NCBI RefSeq assembly: GCF_003609835.1
Contig: NZ_AP017898.1
Location: forward strand, 806,001-870,000
Length of the DNA: 64,000 bases
Reading direction: 5' to 3'
Source: Sphingopyxis sp. FD7
GTDB lineage: Bacteria > Pseudomonadota > Alphaproteobacteria > Sphingomonadales > Sphingomonadaceae
The position numbers were made by a program, and so were the translations under genes. Within the stretch, counting starts at the first letter, position 1. Each line of letters begins with the position of its first letter. This document shows positions 8,174 through 17,578 of this stretch, piece after piece. The notes beneath the pieces are model-generated. The model saw only the letters and a program-made list of their open reading frames with translations. It ran no database searches and was not told the origin of the DNA.

Positions 8174-8404
8174 ATGAACGCCATCATGACGAATTTCGAC
8201 ATTGAAAACGCCGACGCTCGCGGAACCCGCAAGTGGGAAGGGCTGTCTGAAATCGATCAGGCGATCCGTGAAAATCGTCTGATGGAGTATCGGATCAAGA
8301 AGTCCTGGGCCGATCCTTGGGCGCGCAGTCTCACGATAGCGGTCCTAGTCGTCATTGCCGTTGGTTTTTCATACTTGGCTGGCGCGTCTTTCGGACTGTG
8401 GTGA
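8174..8404 (+). CDS. small single-span membrane protein, unknown function
   Basis: 76 residues. The N-terminal two thirds are polar and charged (IDQAIRENRLMEYRIKKSW), followed by one hydrophobic segment near residues 52-72 (SLTIAVLVVIAVGFSYLAG). An internal ATG at 8186 is an alternative start. It converges on traG, whose stop is 11 bp away. The ~200 bp upstream (7971-8173) hold no convincing gene but contain the shared ATGTT direct repeat. A role in conjugation, such as entry exclusion or regulation, is possible from the position but unsupported by homology. Confidence 0.5.
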   Translation: MNAIMTNFDIENADARGTRKWEGLSEIDQAIRENRLMEYRIKKSWADPWARSLTIAVLVVIAVGFSYLAGASFGLW

Positions 8405-8414
8405 CCGTTGCAGG

Positions 8415-11117
8415 TCACCACTCCTTCACATCATCCGCTGCTTCTGCACTGGCACCTTGGGCTCCCTTGGTGATCGCGTCCAGACGTCCCCTAGAGCCGG
8501 TAATCTTCTGGCGACCGGCCGCCTGAGCCCTTTGCACTTCTTCATGGAGACCGTCGGCGCCCACCCGTGGTATCGAGCCGGAACCTCCGCCGCCGCTTTG
8601 TGCTCGGCCGCGCACCGATCCTGCGCCAGAGACTGCCGGACGGGATACGGACTGTCCGGGGACGAGTACGAGGCGATCGTCGATCCCGTCGCGAAGCTGC
8701 TCGGCATAGCTTTCAATGAACTTTGCCTGCAATGCTTGGCCCTCCGAGCTGAGCTGGAAAGTGACATCGTCGAACCGCGCATTGCCATAGAAATCGCGGT
8801 TGCTTTCGATCTCGGCGAGACCCCATTCGCGGTAGGCCTGCGACAGATTGAGGCTGCCTGCAGCGCTGTTGCCCTCGAAGAAGGACGCCTGGCTCTCGAG
8901 ACGATTGGCAAGCTCCTCGGCCCGACGAGCTTCGATTGTGAAGCTCTGGGCTTCTGTCAGAGATGCGTTCATGCCGCTCGCGGTGCTCGAGATCGACGAG
9001 CTTGATGAGGTGCTGACCGAGCGGACGAACCCATCGCGGGTGCTCGACCAATTGCGGCTGTCAGACATCTGGGACAGGCTCCCGAAGATCCGCGAACGGT
9101 CTTCGGATGCGATGCCGATGTCGCTGTCGGTCCATGTGCGTGTCCCACCGCCCTTCAGGCCGACGTTGGCCGAAGCGACTCCATTTGAAATGCCCGCTTT
9201 GGCGCCCGCCTCGCCACCTAGGAACCAGGCGGTAGAGATGTCATCGGCGGCTCTGCGCGATAGCCCGAATTGCCGCTGCAGATTGGTTGATGCCTGGTCT
9301 ACCTCGCTGAACGCGGTCTGGATGCTGTCGGAATTCGAGGTGCCGGTCGCGCTCTCGAAGGATGCGCCGCGACTGAACTGGTCCCTGAGCTCGCGGAACT
9401 TCGTGACAGCGCTGGTCGTCGATTCCGTGGCGACATTAGCATAAGTCTCGCTGTTGGCGCGGGCCTGCGATGCCATCGTCGAAAGGCGCGCCGTGAACTC
9501 CTGGCCCAGCGTCGGCGTGAAGGGATAGCTCGAGGTCGGGATCTGGTCGTAGCTGCCGTCAGGAAAGCTCGTGGTCATTGAGCCCGTGTCGCTAAAGGTC
9601 CGCGTCTGCGGCGCGCCATAGGTGAAGCTCGGCGCAATCGTGCCTTGTGCAAACTGACGAGTGAGAACGCTCGAGTTTTCGAAGCTCGTGTTGCCGAGCG
9701 AGACGTTGCCGGTACTCGCCTCGCGGGCCGCTTCCTCGGCCGCGTTCTGGCTCGGGTTCAGGTAGCTCGTGGCGTGGTGGGAAATCGCCATGGCGCCCTT
9801 GGCCACACCGCCTGCCAGGAACGGCACCGATGCGATGAGATAGCCGGCCAGCAGACCGATATCGCTGTTGACGTCGGCCATTCCGGTAAAGCTCGCCAGG
9901 CTGAGGCCGTTGCTGCCCGTGACCGCGCTCATGTCGGCCGCGCCCTTGTACATCAGCATCATGTGGAGGATCACGAACAGCGGCCCCCAGGCCGCGAGAT
10001 AGAAGAAGCCTGTCACATAGCCCTTGAGTGCGACAGGTCCCGTCTTGGGGAGCAGGAAGAGCGGGAAGAGCACCGGGAACAGCGCGTAGAACAGCACGGT
10101 CAGCACGACGTTCAGGAGTGGGACCCACTTCATGGCGTTGCTCGCAATCGAGCCATAGGTCCGCTCGGTCTGAATGTCGGCGCGGGTCTGGGCGTAGACG
10201 TCGACATTGCCGGCGCCGCTGGTGCCGGACATCGAATGCATGGCCTGGCTCATCGCATTGATGGTCAGCGTCTGCTTGAAGATCTGGGTCGCATTGGCCG
10301 AGACGCCAGTCAGGTACTGATAGGCCACCGGCAGGTCGGCAAAGAGCTTCGCCTTGGCGAGCGCGGCGGTCTGGTTGGGGTAAAGCTGACGGCCAAACAC
10401 CGATCCCATCGCATCGACGAGGCCGGCCCACTGCGCATTGAGCGTGTCATAGGCCTCGCGGCAGGTCACGATGTTCGAGCTCACCTGGCCCGAAGCGGTA
10501 TCCCGCGTCAGGAACCGCTGCGCGCGCGCCTGGCTTCCCGGCGCGATCGTCGCCCAGATGTCGCCGGTTTCCGCGAGCTCCTTCATCGAGTAGCGGCCGA
10601 GCAGCACGTCGTAGAACACGCATTGCCGGAAATGCTCGTCGAGATTGGCAGCAAACTCCGGATCGGAAATCCGCAAGGACCGGGTCGCATCGTAGAGCCG
10701 CGCGCCGTAGATCATCCCGTTTTTCGAATAGTTGAGATCCCCAGGCAGGCCGAACACCACTTCTGCCGAGCCCGTCAGATAGTCGCCGACCTGGCTGGTA
10801 AAGCTCGCCATCAAGGCCAAGCCCAGCGGCACGTTGCTGACATTGGCCGGGGCAAGGCTCGGATTGAGCCGGTCGGTCACATGGACATCGAGCCGCGGCA
10901 CCATGAGGCAGGAGTAGATGAGCGTTGCGCCGAGGAACCAGTTGATCCAGGCGCGCCAGTCCTGATTGAACGCGAGGGTGATGGCAGACAGGCCCAGCCC
11001 CATTACCATCACCACCTGGAGCAGGCTCTTGTAGCCCCCGTTGCCGGTCCAGGCGGCGACCGCCTGGAAGACGTTGACCAGATAGTCCCCGCCGCCGACC
11101 GTGAAAATCTCGACCAT
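8415..11117 (-). CDS. traG: F-type conjugation protein TraG (pilus assembly, mating-pair stabilisation)
   Basis: 900 residues, close to the 938 of F-plasmid TraG. The N terminus MVEIFTVGGGDYLVNVFQAV is typical of the family. Transmembrane segments lie near residues 35-75 and 325-440 (for example FYALFPVLFPLFLL and GLLAGYLIASVPFLAGG). The C-terminal half is a long hydrophilic Ser/Thr-rich periplasmic region (SVSTSSSSSISSTASG). In F the N-terminal part is needed for pilus assembly and the C-terminal part stabilises mating pairs. It is the last gene of the operon as transcribed, 33 bp after traH, and converges on a small plus-strand gene. Confidence 0.88.
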   Translation of the reverse strand: MVEIFTVGGGDYLVNVFQAVAAWTGNGGYKSLLQVVMVMGLGLSAITLAFNQDWRAWINWFLGATLIYSCLMVPRLDVHVTDRLNPSLAPANVSNVPLGLALMASFTSQVGDYLTGSAEVVFGLPGDLNYSKNGMIYGARLYDATRSLRISDPEFAANLDEHFRQCVFYDVLLGRYSMKELAETGDIWATIAPGSQARAQRFLTRDTASGQVSSNIVTCREAYDTLNAQWAGLVDAMGSVFGRQLYPNQTAALAKAKLFADLPVAYQYLTGVSANATQIFKQTLTINAMSQAMHSMSGTSGAGNVDVYAQTRADIQTERTYGSIASNAMKWVPLLNVVLTVLFYALFPVLFPLFLLPKTGPVALKGYVTGFFYLAAWGPLFVILHMMLMYKGAADMSAVTGSNGLSLASFTGMADVNSDIGLLAGYLIASVPFLAGGVAKGAMAISHHATSYLNPSQNAAEEAAREASTGNVSLGNTSFENSSVLTRQFAQGTIAPSFTYGAPQTRTFSDTGSMTTSFPDGSYDQIPTSSYPFTPTLGQEFTARLSTMASQARANSETYANVATESTTSAVTKFRELRDQFSRGASFESATGTSNSDSIQTAFSEVDQASTNLQRQFGLSRRAADDISTAWFLGGEAGAKAGISNGVASANVGLKGGGTRTWTDSDIGIASEDRSRIFGSLSQMSDSRNWSSTRDGFVRSVSTSSSSSISSTASGMNASLTEAQSFTIEARRAEELANRLESQASFFEGNSAAGSLNLSQAYREWGLAEIESNRDFYGNARFDDVTFQLSSEGQALQAKFIESYAEQLRDGIDDRLVLVPGQSVSRPAVSGAGSVRGRAQSGGGGSGSIPRVGADGLHEEVQRAQAAGRQKITGSRGRLDAITKGAQGASAEAADDVKEW

Positions 11118-11150
11118 GTCTGTTGTCCCGCCTGGATGTGGTTGGTCCGG

Positions 11151-12599
11151 TCAGTGGGTGAGGGCGCGGTTCTGGACGCCGCGCGACCAGTCCAGCGATG
11201 CGGCCATTCCGGGCGACATCGAGGCGGCCAGCACGTTCTCGATGAACGCCGTCTTCTCGATGATCTGCAGCACCGCATTGACCTTGAGGTGCGTGTTGGC
11301 CTGCCGGTCAGCGAGAGCCTGACGCACGACATTGACCTGATTCTGCCACATCGCGATCTTGGCTTCGTCGGCCCCGATGAAGCTCGACATCGAGCGGCCC
11401 GCCTCGCTCACGATCCGGTCGAGCACGGCAAACAACAGGTCGACACTGGCGATCTCGGCCAGGGTCTCCCGGTCGTCGGTCGGCATGCCCCGGCCATAGG
11501 CCGCCTGGACGGTCAGGATCTTGTAGAGCGGGATAGACGCGACTTGCAGCAGTTCCTTCTGCTCTTCGCTGATCGCGGTGTCGTCCCGGATGGCCTGAAC
11601 CATACCGCCGATGAGCGCCGCCACGCGCGGCCGCAGCGCTTTCGATGCCGGCAGGCTCAGCGACTTGAAGCCCGGGTTGAGGCACTTTTCCGGCTCGTCG
11701 CAGTCGAAAATGAGGACATTGCCATTCGCCGTGCCATCCAGCAGCGAAGTCACGAGGGTGGACGATGCCTCACCGACGATTGGCACGAACTTGCCCGGCT
11801 CATCGTCCTTTGGGGGCACGTATATTATCGTGCCGAGCAGCGTCATCGCATATTCGGCGAGCTCTTCGTCGAACCGGCCGCCTGGCGAGAAGAACGCCGA
11901 CTTCTTGAGGATCGTCCAGGTGTAGTTTCGCGCAACGCCCGGATTGACGTCGTCATACTTGCCCGAGCCTTGCGCGGTCGTGCTCGAGCGCTGCCCCCTG
12001 GTGCCGCACCCATGCTTGGCCGCGGCATAGTCGGTGAAGATACCTTCGGAGTTGCCGATCGCTTCGCAGATCGCCTTGTCGGCAAGGTCGCCCTTCGGCC
12101 AGATCCCGCCCACCAGACCCTGCGCCATTTCGCAGGAGTTGATGTTGAGGTTGTTCATGAGCTGAGCCTTCTGGCTGAACTCCTGCATGATCTTCGAGCA
12201 TTCCGGGCAGACCGTGTCGATCGCCAGGCTGAAGGCAAAGCCGACAGCATTGTTCGCGACTGCCTTCAGCATCGCGACGATCTCGCTCGTGTTGATGAAG
12301 CTGAAGGACCCCGCAAAGATGTCGATGCCGCCGCAACCGGCGCGGGCGCGCGGCAGCTGTAGATTGGCGATGTTGGTCGTCTTCTGCGGGAACCGCGTCC
12401 AGACATTGCCGAGGCTGTAATAGCCGGCCGACTGCCCTTGGAACGCGGTAGGTCCGTTGACGTTGGCAGCGCCCCCGACGTCGTTCAGAAACGAGTCCAT
12501 CGAACTGCCGACGTCGGCCGATGCGCCAGACAGCGGGAGAGCGAAGGGGAGGGCGGCTGCCAGAAGCGCAGCGATGGCTCTTTTCATCCTAGTAGTCAC
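11151..12599 (-). CDS. traH: F-type conjugation protein TraH (pilus assembly)
   Basis: 482 residues from GTG 12599, which has AAGGA 8 bp upstream and overlaps the traF stop; ATG 12587 is the alternative and would place the signal peptide (MKRAIAALLAAALPFALP) at the very N terminus. The mature part carries the cysteines expected of TraH and probable coiled-coil segments in the C-terminal third. TraH is a periplasmic, outer-membrane-associated protein needed for F pilus extension, working with TraF, TraW, TraU and TrbC. The disulphide enzymes encoded in this operon (TraF and the DsbC-like protein) probably help fold it. Confidence 0.85.
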   Translation of the reverse strand: MTTRMKRAIAALLAAALPFALPLSGASADVGSSMDSFLNDVGGAANVNGPTAFQGQSAGYYSLGNVWTRFPQKTTNIANLQLPRARAGCGGIDIFAGSFSFINTSEIVAMLKAVANNAVGFAFSLAIDTVCPECSKIMQEFSQKAQLMNNLNINSCEMAQGLVGGIWPKGDLADKAICEAIGNSEGIFTDYAAAKHGCGTRGQRSSTTAQGSGKYDDVNPGVARNYTWTILKKSAFFSPGGRFDEELAEYAMTLLGTIIYVPPKDDEPGKFVPIVGEASSTLVTSLLDGTANGNVLIFDCDEPEKCLNPGFKSLSLPASKALRPRVAALIGGMVQAIRDDTAISEEQKELLQVASIPLYKILTVQAAYGRGMPTDDRETLAEIASVDLLFAVLDRIVSEAGRSMSSFIGADEAKIAMWQNQVNVVRQALADRQANTHLKVNAVLQIIEKTAFIENVLAASMSPGMAASLDWSRGVQNRALTH

Positions 12600-13440
12600 G
12601 TCCAGCTTCCTTCGATGTGAGTAGGTAAATCCGGTCCTGCAGCTCGTCGGCGCTCATGACGCCGTAGCCGATCGGGATGGGGCGGCCGGTCTGCGCGTCC
12701 CAGAGCACGACCGCTGGCGTGATCTTGGGCTCGAGCCCCATGCGGCTGCGCTGGTTGGTCTCGACCGTGTAGTTCGGGAAATGCCGCGACGGGCCGCCAT
12801 CGGTCGAAATTGCGCGCACCGCGATATGCCAGGTCGAGGCAACGCTCTGCACGATCGGCGACATGACTTCGCAAGCGCCGCAGCTCTGGGCGAAGAAGTA
12901 GAAGAGCCCGTAACGCTCGGAAAGCTGGGCCATCGCGGCGTTCCGTTCCGCGCTTCGCGAATCCTGCCACTGGCGCTTGCCAAGCGTCGAGACCGGGCGC
13001 TGCAGCGTGTAGTCGAGCTCGGGATCCTGCCAGATCGCCCGCTGCCAGACGTCGCTGAAGAGCGACGCCCGGTCGAGCTGGGCGCGCTGGAAGCGGATAT
13101 AGGCCGTCACATTTGCTGGCGTCGGCTCGAGGATCGCCTTGGCCTTCAGTTCGCGCAAAGTCGCCGTGATCGCATCAAGTTGGCTGGTCGCGCTGGACGT
13201 AGGTGCTGGCGAGGGCGAATTCTGGTCCGGCGTCTTGGGCCGCTCGCAGTAGAACCAGTATCCAAGCCGCCGCTCCTCGCAATAGAAGCTATCCTGGCGC
13301 TCGGCCGGCTGCGCGCTCGGCGGCGCATCGGCCCGGCTTGCGGCCGACTGGGCGGTCGCCGGAGAAAACTGGCAAACGGAATTGGCAATCGCACAGGCGG
13401 CAAGCAGCCGCCACGCGGCCTTACTGGCGGGTGCGGGCAT
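12589..13440 (-). CDS. traF: conjugal transfer protein TraF, thioredoxin-like
   Basis: 283 residues from ATG 13440, overlapping the traN end by 20 bp. A signal peptide covers about residues 1-31 (AAWRLLAACAIANSVCQF, then ATAQ). The C-terminal half is thioredoxin-like with a CxxC pair in FFAQSCGACEVMSP and the cis-Pro block ITPAVVLWD. F-plasmid TraF lacks the CxxC, but many chromosomal-element homologues keep it. Probably a periplasmic thiol oxidoreductase or chaperone for the Cys-rich TraN, TraU and TraH. It starts inside traN and ends inside traH, so translation is tightly coupled. Confidence 0.85.
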   Translation of the reverse strand: MPAPASKAAWRLLAACAIANSVCQFSPATAQSAASRADAPPSAQPAERQDSFYCEERRLGYWFYCERPKTPDQNSPSPAPTSSATSQLDAITATLRELKAKAILEPTPANVTAYIRFQRAQLDRASLFSDVWQRAIWQDPELDYTLQRPVSTLGKRQWQDSRSAERNAAMAQLSERYGLFYFFAQSCGACEVMSPIVQSVASTWHIAVRAISTDGGPSRHFPNYTVETNQRSRMGLEPKITPAVVLWDAQTGRPIPIGYGVMSADELQDRIYLLTSKEAGRDY

Positions 13441-15148
13441 AGTAGTCCTCGATCTTCTGTTGGATGTCCTGGGTTGCCTGCAGCTCGTCAGGCAGGCGGG
13501 CGGCGTCGGTGAACTCGGCATAGACCTCGCTGAAATCCATTTTCGAGAGGTCGAGCCGGGCAAACTCGTCGATGGTGAAGCCCTGGCATTGCTCGGTCTT
13601 CGGCTTGCCCCAGGGCTTGTTCAGCTGCTGGCGACCCTGTTCCTGCAGGATCCGCGAGAGCTTGGATTCAAAGCAGCAGTAGACCTTGCGCTTGGTCAGG
13701 CACACGCCAAGGAAGGAGGACGAGCAATATGTGCCGACGTAGGCGCACAGACCCTGCGCATCCTTCTGATGCAGCAGCATCTCCTCGCGGCTGCAGCCCA
13801 GCGCCACGAGCAGCTGGATGCCGGGGATAAGCGGGAAACCCTTGCCCTTGCAGCAGTTGAGCACGCCGAAGACTTTGGACGAGCAGCTTTCCCGGGTCCC
13901 CTTGAACAAAGTGAGATTGTCCGGATCGAATTCGCGGCGCGCCTGGTTCATCGCGTTCAAGGCGACGGCCGCGTCCTTGAACTCGTCGTTAGCCTCGCGC
14001 TGGATGGTCTCGCACGAGCCATCGATGCAGTAGACATCACCGTCGCAGATGAACTGGCCGGTCGTTGCAGGCTGGTCTGGAACCGGGCAATCATAGACCC
14101 GCTCCCAGGTGCGGCAGGGCTCCCCCGCGAGGCAGTCTTCGCGCACCAGCTTGCAGCCTGGAGTGGCTTCAAGTGTCTGGCAGTCCTGTGCCTCGATGAA
14201 CTGCGCACAGCTGTAACTGCGGCTCCAAGCCCAGCAAGGCTGCGTCACGGCGATGCCATCGATGATGCGGGTCACCGGATCGCTGTCCGTGCACGTCTCG
14301 GTGTCCTGCTGGCACGAGGTATCAGCCGCAAGACCAGCGCACAGGCTTTCATCGCGCGTGGTCGTGACGACGTTCTCGCCTGTCACCGAGTAGGGCGTCG
14401 CGCCATCGACCGGCGCCGTGCAACTGACGAGATCGACCCTCAGATCGCCCGAGTTACAGCCCCAGTAGATCCCGAAATAGGGATCGCACAGGTTGATCGG
14501 ATAGGACTGCGTGACCGTGCATTGCGGCGCGGGGTAGCGGTTGCAGTTGTAGACCGAAGCCGGGTCCACACCGCTGCCGCCTACGCAATAGTAGCCGTAG
14601 ACCTGCCGCTGCTCGACACGCGCGGTCAACGTCACGGGGCAGGTCCGCGTTTCCTGTGTCGCCGTATAGCCGACATTGCAGGTCGCCATGTAGCGCGCCG
14701 CGGTTCCGCTGGCCGGCGGCAAGGGCACGCAGCGTCCCTGTGAGCCGCCGATGGCCATTCCGCTCGTATAGGCGAGCGGGTCGTCGCTGATCACATTGCT
14801 GCGCGCGATCGTTGCGTCGAGATCCTGCGGCGCAAACCGGGCGCGCCGGTCCATCGAATCCCGCATGGCCTTGTAGCCGGTGTTGGTCGTCGCCTGGCTC
14901 GCCGCTTCGCGGCTCATCTGGTCAGGATCGTCGAAGTAACTTGCCTCACTCGGCGTGCCGCCGAAATTGGGAATGCGGTTTGCATCGGGGTTGGTGGTTG
15001 CTGCGTTTTGCGCCGAGGCTGCCTTGTCCCGTCCGAAAGCCTTGCCGTCGGCCTTGGCAGCATCGGTTGTGGTTTGGGCGTGGAGCGGGCCGACGAGGGC
15101 GAGAAGAAGCGCGCCCACGCCAGCGAGAGAGAGGACCGATCGTTTCAT
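13421..15148 (-). CDS. traN: mating-pair stabilisation protein TraN
   Basis: 575 residues with a signal peptide (MKRSVLSLAGVGALLLALVG, cleavage near LHAQ). The mature protein is extremely rich in cysteine along most of its length, with blocks such as CNRYPAPQCTV, TSCQQDTETC and LNCCKGKGFPL, the hallmark of TraN. TraN is an outer-membrane adhesin that holds donor and recipient together. F TraN is about 600 residues, so this one is full length. The start codon overlaps the trbC stop by 4 bp. The many disulphides explain the thioredoxin-type genes in the same operon. Confidence 0.87.
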   Translation of the reverse strand: MKRSVLSLAGVGALLLALVGPLHAQTTTDAAKADGKAFGRDKAASAQNAATTNPDANRIPNFGGTPSEASYFDDPDQMSREAASQATTNTGYKAMRDSMDRRARFAPQDLDATIARSNVISDDPLAYTSGMAIGGSQGRCVPLPPASGTAARYMATCNVGYTATQETRTCPVTLTARVEQRQVYGYYCVGGSGVDPASVYNCNRYPAPQCTVTQSYPINLCDPYFGIYWGCNSGDLRVDLVSCTAPVDGATPYSVTGENVVTTTRDESLCAGLAADTSCQQDTETCTDSDPVTRIIDGIAVTQPCWAWSRSYSCAQFIEAQDCQTLEATPGCKLVREDCLAGEPCRTWERVYDCPVPDQPATTGQFICDGDVYCIDGSCETIQREANDEFKDAAVALNAMNQARREFDPDNLTLFKGTRESCSSKVFGVLNCCKGKGFPLIPGIQLLVALGCSREEMLLHQKDAQGLCAYVGTYCSSSFLGVCLTKRKVYCCFESKLSRILQEQGRQQLNKPWGKPKTEQCQGFTIDEFARLDLSKMDFSEVYAEFTDAARLPDELQATQDIQQKIEDYYARTRQ

Positions 15149-15909
15149 GGAACCTGCCTTTCAAGGCGGGCGAGGTGCTGGGCGGCGAGCAAAGCGCCGG
15201 GGCCGCCGCCGCGCGCGAAGGTCTCGAGCGCGTAAGCTGCGCTGACATTGCCGCTCATCCGGTCGTGCGGCGGCACTTGCGTCCGGCAGTCGAACCCGTC
15301 ACATAGATCGAAGTCGCTGCTGGTGACGACGTAGGTGGGAACCGACTCGATCCCGAAGGCGCGGAACAGCCGCGGGTCGATGCCGACGCCGTCCAGCTGC
15401 TCGCCGGGCTTGGCAACTTTGGCCAATGCCGTGGTGAGAGCCTTGACGCTGTTGCCGGGCAGCCCGCGCAAGGCAATAACACCGCCAGCCTTGGTCACGT
15501 CGTCGATCATCGCACGCAGCGCTGCAGACGGCATCGATAGCGAAGCAAAGGCGATGAACCTCGGCGCCTCGCCCATGCCTTCGCTGGTCATGGCGCCGGC
15601 ATCGGCCACCATCCGGTCAAAATCGAATGTGCTGGCCTCACCCGGCTTCGTGTTTGCGGCGGCCTCACGCATGTAGCGGCGAGCGTGCGCCTCGGCCTCG
15701 TCGGAGCTGGTCCTCGCCTCCCGCGCGAGGGCTTCGGCTCTGGCGCGGGCATTGGCGGACAGCGCGTCGGCATCGGGGGCACCAGCACTGGCCCGCGCCC
15801 GGATAGCGGCCAGATCGAGGTCCGGTTCGGCCGTCTGCGCCGAGGCGCCAGCCAAAGCAGCAAGGCTAGAAAGCGATGCGACGACAAGAAGATGAGGAAG
15901 TTTGTTCAT
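15145..15909 (-). CDS. trbC: F-type conjugation protein TrbC
   Basis: 254 residues from ATG 15909, overlapping the traU stop as ATGA. Signal peptide at residues 1-20 (MNKLPHLLVVASLSSLAALA, ASAQ). A charged Ala/Arg-rich probable coiled coil covers about 30-90 (ARARAEALAREARTSSDEAE). The TrbC_Ftype domain follows with FIAFASLSMP, GGVIALRGLPGNS and IESVPTYVV, a thioredoxin-fold-like region. TrbC is periplasmic and works with TraW in pilus assembly. The order traW-traU-trbC-traN matches F. Confidence 0.87.
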   Translation of the reverse strand: MNKLPHLLVVASLSSLAALAGASAQTAEPDLDLAAIRARASAGAPDADALSANARARAEALAREARTSSDEAEAHARRYMREAAANTKPGEASTFDFDRMVADAGAMTSEGMGEAPRFIAFASLSMPSAALRAMIDDVTKAGGVIALRGLPGNSVKALTTALAKVAKPGEQLDGVGIDPRLFRAFGIESVPTYVVTSSDFDLCDGFDCRTQVPPHDRMSGNVSAAYALETFARGGGPGALLAAQHLARLERQVP

Positions 15910-16934
15910 AGCGCACAGCAATTCCGCTTGCGCCAGACCAGGTAGCCCATGTCCTCGCCAATGGCGGGATAGACCTGGCCTGCCGACATGAATGTGGTGG
16001 AGGCACCAATGGGCGCGCAGGCGTAGCGGCCCTTGGTCTGCGGATTGGGATTGGTGGCCTGGAAGCGGTACTGCTGCTTGCGCATCACCGGCATCAGGTA
16101 CTTGCCGCAAAGCCCTTTGTTGCCCATCGTCCCCCAGGCGACGAGCTCGCGGTGGAGCTTGTAGGAGAAGCGGGCGAGCGCGAGCCGCGAGGCCTGCACA
16201 TGGCCGATCGTTGCCGAGACATTGCCGTTGAGCGGATACATCGTGCCCTGGCAGCCCGCGCACCAGAACAGCTCATCGGTCGGCAGCTTAGCCGTTGCCG
16301 CCACGCAGTCCGCTGCACAGGCGGCAAGCGCCAAGGGATTGGCGAAGAGGACCGCCTCGGGATTGATGATCGCGGTGAGCTCGCTGTCCTGCCACAGCGG
16401 GTCAATCTCGGTGATGTAGAGGATGTCGATCGAGCCGGACTCGAGGCACAGGAAATCGGCGACGATCTCCATCCAGTAGATCAGCGGATAGGCATACCAG
16501 TGGACATGCCACTGCGAGTTGTACTGCGTGGCGCCGCCGACCGCCGATGGCCCCGCCATCGACTTGAAGCCGATGTCGAACCCCGGATCGAGCTTCATCC
16601 CGCCGAGATTGACGAAGCACCATGGCTTCATGCTGACGTCGGCAAGCCGGACCGGCTCCCAGAACCCCATGGCGATGCCGGGCCGCAAACCGCAGAGGCA
16701 AACAGGGAGAGCCGGGTTGCTCGGATCGGGACGGCTCGACGGCCAGATCTTCAGGCCACCGACCGAGATCGGAAACAGGCACGACCAGCAGATGTCCGTG
16801 ATCGGATTGACGAACTTGCCAGTGCAGCGCCCGGGACCGGCCGCAGCCTGGGCAGGAGCACTGGACACGACGCTCAGGCTGGTGAGCAGAAGTACTCCGC
16901 AAAGCCATGACAGAAGGCGTTTTTTCTTGCTCAT
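15906..16934 (-). CDS. traU: F-type conjugation protein TraU
   Basis: 342 residues, matching the family length. Signal peptide MSKKKRLLSWLCGVLLLTSL ending near APAQA. Family blocks include GKFVNPITDICWSCLFPI near the mature N terminus, and multiple cysteines (LFWCAGCQGTMYPLNG). The conserved C-terminal region has KGRYACAPIGA. TraU is a periplasmic protein needed for DNA transfer and mating-pair formation in F. ATGA overlaps join it to traW upstream and trbC downstream. Confidence 0.9.
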   Translation of the reverse strand: MSKKKRLLSWLCGVLLLTSLSVVSSAPAQAAAGPGRCTGKFVNPITDICWSCLFPISVGGLKIWPSSRPDPSNPALPVCLCGLRPGIAMGFWEPVRLADVSMKPWCFVNLGGMKLDPGFDIGFKSMAGPSAVGGATQYNSQWHVHWYAYPLIYWMEIVADFLCLESGSIDILYITEIDPLWQDSELTAIINPEAVLFANPLALAACAADCVAATAKLPTDELFWCAGCQGTMYPLNGNVSATIGHVQASRLALARFSYKLHRELVAWGTMGNKGLCGKYLMPVMRKQQYRFQATNPNPQTKGRYACAPIGASTTFMSAGQVYPAIGEDMGYLVWRKRNCCAL

Positions 16935-17578
16935 GACGGCGCACGCTCCTTGAGAGGCACGGGCTGTTCGGTGATGATGAGCGCGCGGCCCTGCTGCTCG
17001 ACGGTTGCGGGCACCGCGCGAATGCCAAAGTGTTTCACCAGCGTGCCGCCCTGATCGAAGTAGAAGCGCCGCTGACGGGCCTTCATGAGTTCGAGCGGCG
17101 CACCGGCTACGAGGATGAGCTTCGCCTTGGTGCTGGCAAAGCGGCGGGTGGCCCAGGCGAGCTGCGCCGGGTCGTCCCCGTCGAGAAAGACGAGGGGTGC
17201 GCGCAGCGGCACAGTATCCAGAGGATTGACCCGCGTGCCTGCGGCAATGATGACCCGGCCCTTGTCGTCGGCAATGTCGCGCGGGGCGGTGATCGTCGGA
17301 TCGAAGCGCCAGCTGCGCAGCGCAGAGGCGAGGGTGACGCCCGCGACCGGCTCTGGCCGGTTGACCCGGGCGATTGTCCGCCGCTTCAGCTCTTCGTTGA
17401 GACGGGCCGTTTCGCCGGTCTTCTCAAGCTGGGTGAGCCTGGCATGGATCTGCTGAAGCAGGTCCGGTTCGATGACCGGCCATACCGCGCCGTGCTGGCC
17501 GTAATCGCGAGCCATTGCCTGTGGTGCGATGGCCAGCGCCAGCGCAGTGGTGCAAACCGGCAGAGTGAGGAGCCTCAC
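16931..17578 (-). CDS. traW: F-type conjugation protein TraW
   Basis: 215 residues from GTG 17578, overlapping the upstream stop as GTGA. N-terminal signal peptide (RLLTLPVCTTALALAIAPQ, AMA). Mature protein starts RDYGQHGAVWPVIEPDLLQQI, the typical TraW lead. Later FDPTITAPRDIADDKGRVI, VFLDGDD and HFGIRAVPATV, the last a thioredoxin-fold-like block shared with TrbC. TraW acts in the periplasm with TrbC to assemble the pilus. F TraW is 210 residues, so this is full length. Confidence 0.88.
   Translation of the reverse strand: MRLLTLPVCTTALALAIAPQAMARDYGQHGAVWPVIEPDLLQQIHARLTQLEKTGETARLNEELKRRTIARVNRPEPVAGVTLASALRSWRFDPTITAPRDIADDKGRVIIAAGTRVNPLDTVPLRAPLVFLDGDDPAQLAWATRRFASTKAKLILVAGAPLELMKARQRRFYFDQGGTLVKHFGIRAVPATVEQQGRALIITEQPVPLKERAPS

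Noticed and set aside
9645-12362. 905-residue open frame on the plus strand opposite traG/traH
   Set aside because: It is an antisense frame kept open by GC-rich codon use; composition is Arg/Gly/His-rich and it matches no family, whereas the minus strand encodes clear TraG and TraH.
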